Below are positions 58,785-64,000 of a stretch of 64,000 nt of DNA, in pieces. The position numbers and the translations under genes are program-made. The DNA is taken from assembly GCF_027580225.2 (NCBI RefSeq), contig NC_073358.2, positions 46,462,001 through 46,526,000 on the forward strand, read 5' to 3'. Within the stretch, counting starts at the first letter, position 1, and the number at the start of each line of letters is the position of its first letter. The DNA is from Misgurnus anguillicaudatus. Taxonomy: Eukaryota > Chordata > Actinopteri > Cypriniformes > Cobitidae. The notes beneath the pieces are model-generated. The model saw only the letters and a program-made list of their open reading frames with translations, was not told where the DNA came from and searched no databases.

Positions 58785-60285
58785 AACATGACCACACGCA
58801 CAGGAGTGTGACGTGGGCACGTAACCTTGATAAAGACAATAGTCCAAAATCTCTAACGGTTGACAAATTTAATCGTGTCTACCGGTTTATCTCCCAAGCC
58901 TAGAATGTATGTGAAATTATCCAGAAATGGTTTTACATGTCCATTTACAACTCTAGGATTTGTCACCAGAATGAAATGGTCGATTATTACCTTATTTGAA
59001 AGGGTCATGAATAATAATGTTGAGCTTCGCTCTGATTGGCTGTTTCTCAGAGCGGCTCATTTCAGTAGCTCTGTGTGTGTGCAGACAGACATTATGTTTG
59101 AGCTTGCATCAGACAAAGATACAGATTTTGAGAAACATCAATTAATTAGAGATTGTTAATGGACGTTTCTGAGTGGTAAGTTTGTGTTTTATCAGTATTG
59201 ACCTGCAAAACGTAACTGTAACGTCGATAGTAGAAAAAATATACTATGGACGTCGATAGTGTTCAAAGACTTTCTCCGTAGGGTTCATCAGAACAAAGAA
59301 ATGTATACAGGTTTGTAACAACTTAAGTAAGATAAATGATGACTGAACTTAAATTTTGGGGGGAACTATCTTAGTGTACTAGGTGTAAAAAAAATTCAAC
59401 AGTGAACAAATGTAAAAAAAAGAAAATGAAAAGTGCATCAAGCCAGTGAAAAATAGCATTCCAAACATTACTCATTACACCTTTAAAAGGTCAGCAAATT
59501 TTAGTTGTCTAAAAGCAGATTTTTGCAGATAACAAGCAGATTTAGATGTGCCGTAAGAACAGAAACGAATGTGTTAACGCTCATTAAGGTAAAATATATA
59601 AAGCTTATCATTCAAGAGAAATAAATGTCAATAAATATATGTCAATCAAATGAAAGTAAGGAGATGTCATGATCAACTGTGTAATTACAGAAGCACTGAT
59701 TATATATGTTATATGTTTCAATTATAAAATCAAGCATGGCAGTAAACAGCAGTTAACGTCTTCGGCATTATTGTTAATTATTATAACATACCGGAAAAGA
59801 GATGGTAAAAACAGAAAGGCAAAAGCACACACACACACACACATTTAGAAAAACACACTGTATACTGTACAGTACAGTACATGTATTACATTTTGGTGAA
59901 TTTCATCTTGGTACACCAATGAACAAAAAATATAGGGTGCAGCACCATATCCTACAATGCATTGACTCACTTGAACTTTATTTTCTGTGTGACGAAAGAA
60001 TGGAGAATTCAGTTTTACACAACTAAATAAAATTGCAACATAAAGGCATGTGTTTGGCCAAGGACAAAAACAGGAAGGAAGGCCGCAAAACCAACCCTCC
60101 CTTGACAAATACAACATGCACACAATAACACGTATACATAGCAAATACAAACAGTTTAATTCTGATTTCTGATGATGAAATAAAAATTGTACCATTTACA
60201 AGTAACCTAATTAAATGTGTTGATTTACTAATGATTCCCTACTAATAGAGATATATTAGATGGTGCCGCAAATCCATACTGCACT
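58785..60285 (-). other. hk2: hk2 intron 3 segment
   Basis: No gene. A partial AGGGATAGTTCA-family end lies at about 59240-59370 and a (CA)n run near 59827-59842. A short palindromic TACTGTACAGTACAGTACA tract lies near 59862-59880. Confidence 0.5.
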
Positions 60286-60517
60286 GTCAGCATTTAAATA
60301 AGCGGAATAAGCGTTTGTTCAATTTTCCCCGTCATGACATATATCTGGGTGAAACGTTTCTGAAATGAATAAAGGTAGGGCTAATATTCGTCTATTGAGA
60401 ATTGATTGGATCGACAGAAGTTGGGTCATGTTGCTATTTGTTAATCGCTGCGATCTTTCATGGACCTTGAACACCCACCATACCCTGTGACCGGAAGTAA
60501 AGAGAGATTGTTTTTAA

Positions 60518-60600
60518 GGCTGCAACTAACGACTATTTTCATAATCGATTAATCGGGCGATTATTTTCTCGATTAATCGACTAATCAAATTAAATAACTA
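60518..60600 (+). mobile_element. hAT-like left end (GCTGCAACTAACGA type)
   Basis: GGCTGCAACTAACGACTATT and ATCGATTAATCGGGCGATTA are typical of a fish hAT terminus. No matching right end was found. It directly follows the partial element related to 35722-36100. Confidence 0.5.
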
Positions 60601-61599
60601 TTATATTTTATTATTATTATATTTGATCCAATGTTTTCATGTATTATAGCTAAGTAGTACTATTCGGAATTAGTTTTACATAGGGAGGTGGGGTAAAGCA
60701 ATTTTTATCAGAGCTTCTCAGTAATTTTAGTCCCGTCCGAATGCTCCACGTCAGTAATCATTACGACAATATCAGTAAAGATTACGGCGACTTTTACCTT
60801 CTGTAAAAAGGCCTGGAGAAATTACCTCAGGTAATACTAATCCAGTGCGAATAAATATACACGTAAATTGCATAATTTCCTTTTAATGTGCGGGTTTCTT
60901 TTAAATATAAAAGCGCTTAAAGCATGTACTTGCGTTCCAGGCAGAAAAACAAGTCAGTGGCAAGTCAGTTCCTGAATAACGAGACACAAACTTAAAAAAA
61001 AGTCAAATTTAATTCTCAGACGAACGGAACTGTTTCTGAAACTGACGTTCTCCCCAAACTGAAATGAAACACAGTGTTTTGCGTTTTCCTCGTCTGTGTC
61101 ATGTTGTTTGCACATCTGATATCAGGAAGCAAGGTAATGTGCACGTGACGACGAGAGGTGACGCGCTGCGCAATCGAGTTACCCCTCCCACTTTTGAGAT
61201 TTCTAATCCCGTCCAAATTGACCATTAATATTACAGACATCCTGTGGTAAAATTACATTACCCCTGTAAAACTAATCCCATTCGAATAGGGCTAATAAGG
61301 CACTAAATTAGGGTATTCATGTGTAGAAGTGTACTTTCAAAAGTGCAAAAGGCACACACTACTACAAAGTTTTACTAATATAATATTTTTGATTTAGATA
61401 TTTTAAGCCTTAAATAAAAACAGTTTGGGCACCTTTTAAACAGTAAAACATCTTTAAATGTCAAAATATCAATTAACAAAATTAAGTCTTCAGGGATGTG
61501 CTAAACTAATTTTAATCTTCCCCTTTAGACCTTGATGAATTTTAAGATTATTTGTTATTAACAAAATAAATAAGCCATTATGATATGAAAGTGTAAAAT

Positions 61600-62005
61600 C
61601 ATTAAGGATGTTACACACCCCTGCCAAAGCTTGTTTTCTCTCCTGCCCTCGGAAAGACGGTTCCGCAGTCTAAGGTGTAGATCTGTGCGGTTCCGAAACA
61701 GGTTTTTTTTCCAGACGGTGATCAGACTGTTGAACAATACCACGCTGTAGCTTGGGTAGGGTGGAATGTATGTGGGTATGTATGGTTGGCTGGAGGTGTG
61801 TATGGGTGCATATATAGATGTATAGATGTACATATGATACATATAGATGTGTGTGGGAGGGGCGCATATGTATATTGTTATGTTTTCCATGTATTGACTG
61901 ACAACTATTTTTGTATATAGGGGATTGTTAGCTGTGTTATGTCTTTACTTGCTATTTTTTCAGTGTTTTATTAGAATCACAATAAAACATTTTTAATCTT
62001 GAAGT
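61600..62005 (+). pseudogene. LINE 3' end (ORF2 C-terminus and tail)
   Basis: The plus-strand frame from about 61649 reads LPSERRFRSLRCRSVRFRN then FFFQTVIRLLNN and a stop at about 61749, resembling the basic C-terminal end of a non-LTR retrotransposon ORF2. A 3' UTR and an AATAAAA-containing end follow. It is 5' truncated and not functional. Confidence 0.6.
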
Positions 62006-62369
62006 GGTGATATACATGCATTGTTATAATAATAAAAAGATGGATTTCCCCCTTACTTTACAACAGATGGTTCATTATGTTGTAAATAGGCGCGTGCATA
62101 TTATATAAATGACACGAACATGTAGTGAATCATAAGTTATAAGTGTTGTATAGTGTTGCATGACTCGTACTCGCTCCACCCGCAGTAGTAACTCCTCCTT
62201 CTACATTTTTTCGTACGTTATTGGAAAGATTCGGTAAAGCTAATCTTTCTTTTATAAATCTGATTAAACTAAAGACTCTTCTGAGATATAAACTACTCTA
62301 TAGGTACTCCAGATTAACATCAGAAATGCTTTAAAAGAAGTGCACGACTACAAAATGTACAATACCCTC

Positions 62370-62389
62370 ACAACCCCCCCCCCCCCCCA
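62370..62389 (+). repeat. poly-C tract
   Basis: About 17 consecutive C bases; its length is likely uncertain in any assembly. Confidence 0.9.
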
Positions 62390-62550
62390 AAAAAACTTAG
62401 CAGATTTACGTGATTTAGACAAGTCATCCCACCGAGGTCAGAAAGTCTGTAAATCCCGTTTTTATACGGAAAATCGCTTCATTAAGAATAGTTTTTGTTT
62501 TCAGCAATGTTAACCGTTTATGTACTATGTGTGCAAACTGCTTATTTAAA

Positions 62551-62592
62551 CCTTTAGCAGATGCTTTTATCCAAAGCACTTATCAAAGCGAG
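62551..62592 (-). repeat. SINE/LINE 3'-tail type fragment
   Basis: TTTAGCAGATGCTTTTATCC then AAAGCACTTATC. Confidence 0.55.
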
Positions 62593-62763
62593 CGCACAAA
62601 CATTTGGTGTCCAAAGGTATTATTTTTTTGCTACTCTGTCACTGCCAAACTTTAACAGTATTGACTACTTCAGACAACAGGAGTGCAAGGTTTTCATCCT
62701 TTTTATAGACAATATTGTATTGTTATGGCCTGTTACATCTTGTGATCCATGACAATGAGTGCC

Positions 62764-62764
<1 letters not shown>

Positions 62765-62798
<34 letters not shown>
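62765..62798 (+). repeat. (CA)n microsatellite next to hk2 exon 3 donor
   Basis: About 17 CA units ending 16 bases before the exon 3 border. It lies just downstream of the donor in the transcript. Confidence 0.97.
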
Positions 62799-62801
<3 letters not shown>

Positions 62802-62813
62802 CACACTCCTCAC

Positions 62814-62962
62814 CTCTGTCCCATGCCCCCTCATGATGTTCTCTGGAATTTCATAGATTTGGTTCTTCATCTCCACCTTTTGCTTTCCATTACTGGACAC
62901 CTTCACTAGCAGAATACGGAAATTGGTTCCACCCAAGTCCAGGGCCAGGAAGTCACCCGTTT
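62814..62962 (-). CDS. hk2: hk2 exon 3 (N-half, phosphate-1 motif)
   Basis: This 149-bp exon has the standard size for this position. It reads [15 protein letters not shown] near the start, the glycine-rich ATP-phosphate loop of the N-terminal hexokinase half, then an [16 protein letters not shown] segment. The acceptor is TTGTAG and the donor is GAG|GTGAGG. It enters in a split Glu codon that needs one base from exon 2. A CA repeat lies just inside intron 3. Confidence 0.96.
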
Positions 62963-63101
62963 CTACAAGCAAAAAAAAAAAAAATACAATGTATGGTATA
63001 GTTGACAGCATAACTGACATTTCGATTGTTGTGGTTTGTGTCTCCTTGTTATGTATGCATAGCAATGTACACACTTAAAACATTGCATATTTGATTTTAA
63101 C

Positions 63102-63586
63102 CAGTCCGGAGTTTTTTTGTGATTGTTGCGGGCAAAAATCCTCGATTTTGCGGCACGTTTTCTTAAAAAATGCAATGGAATATGCGGGATATTTATGCAA
63201 TTTATGCGAAGGAAATTGCGGGAATTTGCGAAAATTGCGGAACTAGCAAAAACTACGGAAACTTGCAAAAGCTGCAATGATGTTCACGTCACATAATCAC
63301 GTCACTTCATAACGTTCCCATGGCACTAGAGGACACGGATGCGCTTTTGGGAAGTAAATGCAACATTTTTCAACTTTCTGCTAATATATATGTGACTTTT
63401 TGCTACGAAAATGAGGAGATTATGAAACCATGCAAGCCCCGCATATTTTGTGCACGGAAATATGTAATTAATGCGCCGAAAGTGCGTCGTATTTGGAAAA
63501 AATGCAGCCCCGCATAAATATGCAGACTTTAGCTGATTATGCAATATATCGCGCGATCGCACAATCGCGTTTTTCTGGAGGGACTG
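63102..63586. mobile_element. hAT-like MITE in hk2 intron 2
   Basis: Ends CAGTCCGGAGTTTTTTTGTG and inverted AATCGCGTTTTTCTGGAGG then GACTG. The interior is rich in TGCGG/TTGCGG words. No clear 8-bp target duplication. Confidence 0.65.
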
Positions 63587-63820
63587 ATTAACATATGAGC
63601 TGGTTATTGGTTTGTTTAAAAACTATTTCACAGATTTTATTGATAAACTTGAATGTAACCAGATAAAAACAATGCATACCTTCAATTAGGGCTGGTTGGT
63701 GTGACGTTTATTCCGTTACCGTGAAATAAAATTACACACACATTTTTTTCTATTCTGTGTATACCGCGTAATGTAAATACGATAAGTGGGCTTGGCCAAC
63801 TTTGCACTACAACATGTTAA

Positions 63821-64000
63821 AGGCGGAGTCCACGATGTTTGAAAAACGGTTTGGAAAAGGAGACGGGCCGACTACCAAAACACACTTATAGCCAATCAAA
63901 TCAAATCAAATGCCGGGTTGCGTATGTGTCGGGCGGGTCTATCAACAGAGGGTCCAGATTCTATTGGGGTAGGGGCGTGTTTGTTTAGGTGATTTCAAAT
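63821..64000. mobile_element. TTAA element, cut by window end
   Basis: Left TTAA at 63817-63820 followed by AGGCGGAGTCCACGATGTTT, like other fish TTAA elements; the right end lies outside the window. Confidence 0.5.

Larger units (their letters stand above)
16148..64000 (-). other. hk2: hexokinase 2 gene, exons 3-18 (5' end beyond window)
   Basis: Hexokinase 2 phosphorylates glucose to glucose-6-phosphate with ATP, the first step of glycolysis; in vertebrates it is a ~100 kDa tandem-duplicated enzyme that docks on the outer mitochondrial membrane through its N-terminal helix. Sixteen minus-strand exons were placed by reading conserved protein blocks and checking phase at each junction; all are in frame and total 2534 coding bp. 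Exons 1 and 2 (normally about 226 bp, including the mitochondrial-binding helix) are not seen before the right edge. Assignment to HK2 rather than HK1 or HKDC1 rests on C-half wording (STCDDSI, KEVC, AVACR near the end) and on both halves keeping catalytic motifs. Two introns (6 and 11) lack one canonical splice dinucleotide. Introns are rich in DNA transposons. Confidence 0.93.

Noticed and set aside
61558..61890. Minus-strand 110-codon frame
   Set aside because: The opposite strand reads as a LINE ORF2 C-terminus; the minus frame is a shadow over low-complexity sequence.
16148..62962. Two adjacent hexokinase genes (for example a hkdc1-hk1 pair)
   Set aside because: The exons form one series: N-half, the single 305-bp bridging exon, then the C-half with one stop, so this is a single two-domain gene.

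Overview
This window looks like a piece of a teleost fish genome, probably a cypriniform or related otophysan. The evidence is a vertebrate-type split gene with canonical exon sizes, AT-rich sequence, and dense fish-style DNA transposons: Tc1, many hAT-type elements, TTAA-bounded inverted-repeat elements, and SINE/LINE tails of the 'gcttttatccaaagcgactta' type. The species cannot be fixed from sequence alone.

The only host gene I can support is hexokinase 2 (hk2), on the minus strand, occupying 16148 to beyond 64000. Sixteen coding exons (3 to 18 in the usual vertebrate numbering) were placed by homology and splice phase. Their sizes, in transcript order, are 149, 120, 96, 100, 184, 162, 234, 305, 149, 120, 96, 100, 184, 156, 237 and 142 bp, the standard two-fold hexokinase layout. 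They total 2534 coding bp. With the usual 226 bp of exons 1-2, which lie past the right edge, the protein would be about 919 residues. Both halves keep the LDLGGTNFR, sugar-binding [11 protein letters not shown] and catalytic [11 protein letters not shown] motifs. The C-terminal half carries HK2-like wording (STCDDSI, AVACR).

Layout: 1-15.8 kb is downstream of hk2 and holds no recognised host gene. It contains a LINE reverse-transcriptase relic, a transposon interrupted by another (1371-2137), and a four-level nested stack of elements (6675-10822) that also contains a dead Tc1 transposon. From 15.8 to 64 kb lie the hk2 3' end, its exons and large transposon-filled introns, including a ~7.1 kb intron 9 with an 18-bp minisatellite split by a hAT insertion and a ~6.6 kb intron 3.

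The most unusual signal is in hk2 itself. Intron 11 lacks a GT donor and intron 6 lacks an AG acceptor. In each case the bases at the broken site are a copy of the neighbouring exon's edge, as if spliced mRNA sequence had been written 8-9 bases into the intron. That pattern fits RNA-read contamination of the consensus, local conversion by cDNA, or rare non-canonical introns flanked by direct repeats. I found no bacterial or viral system and no CRISPR array.
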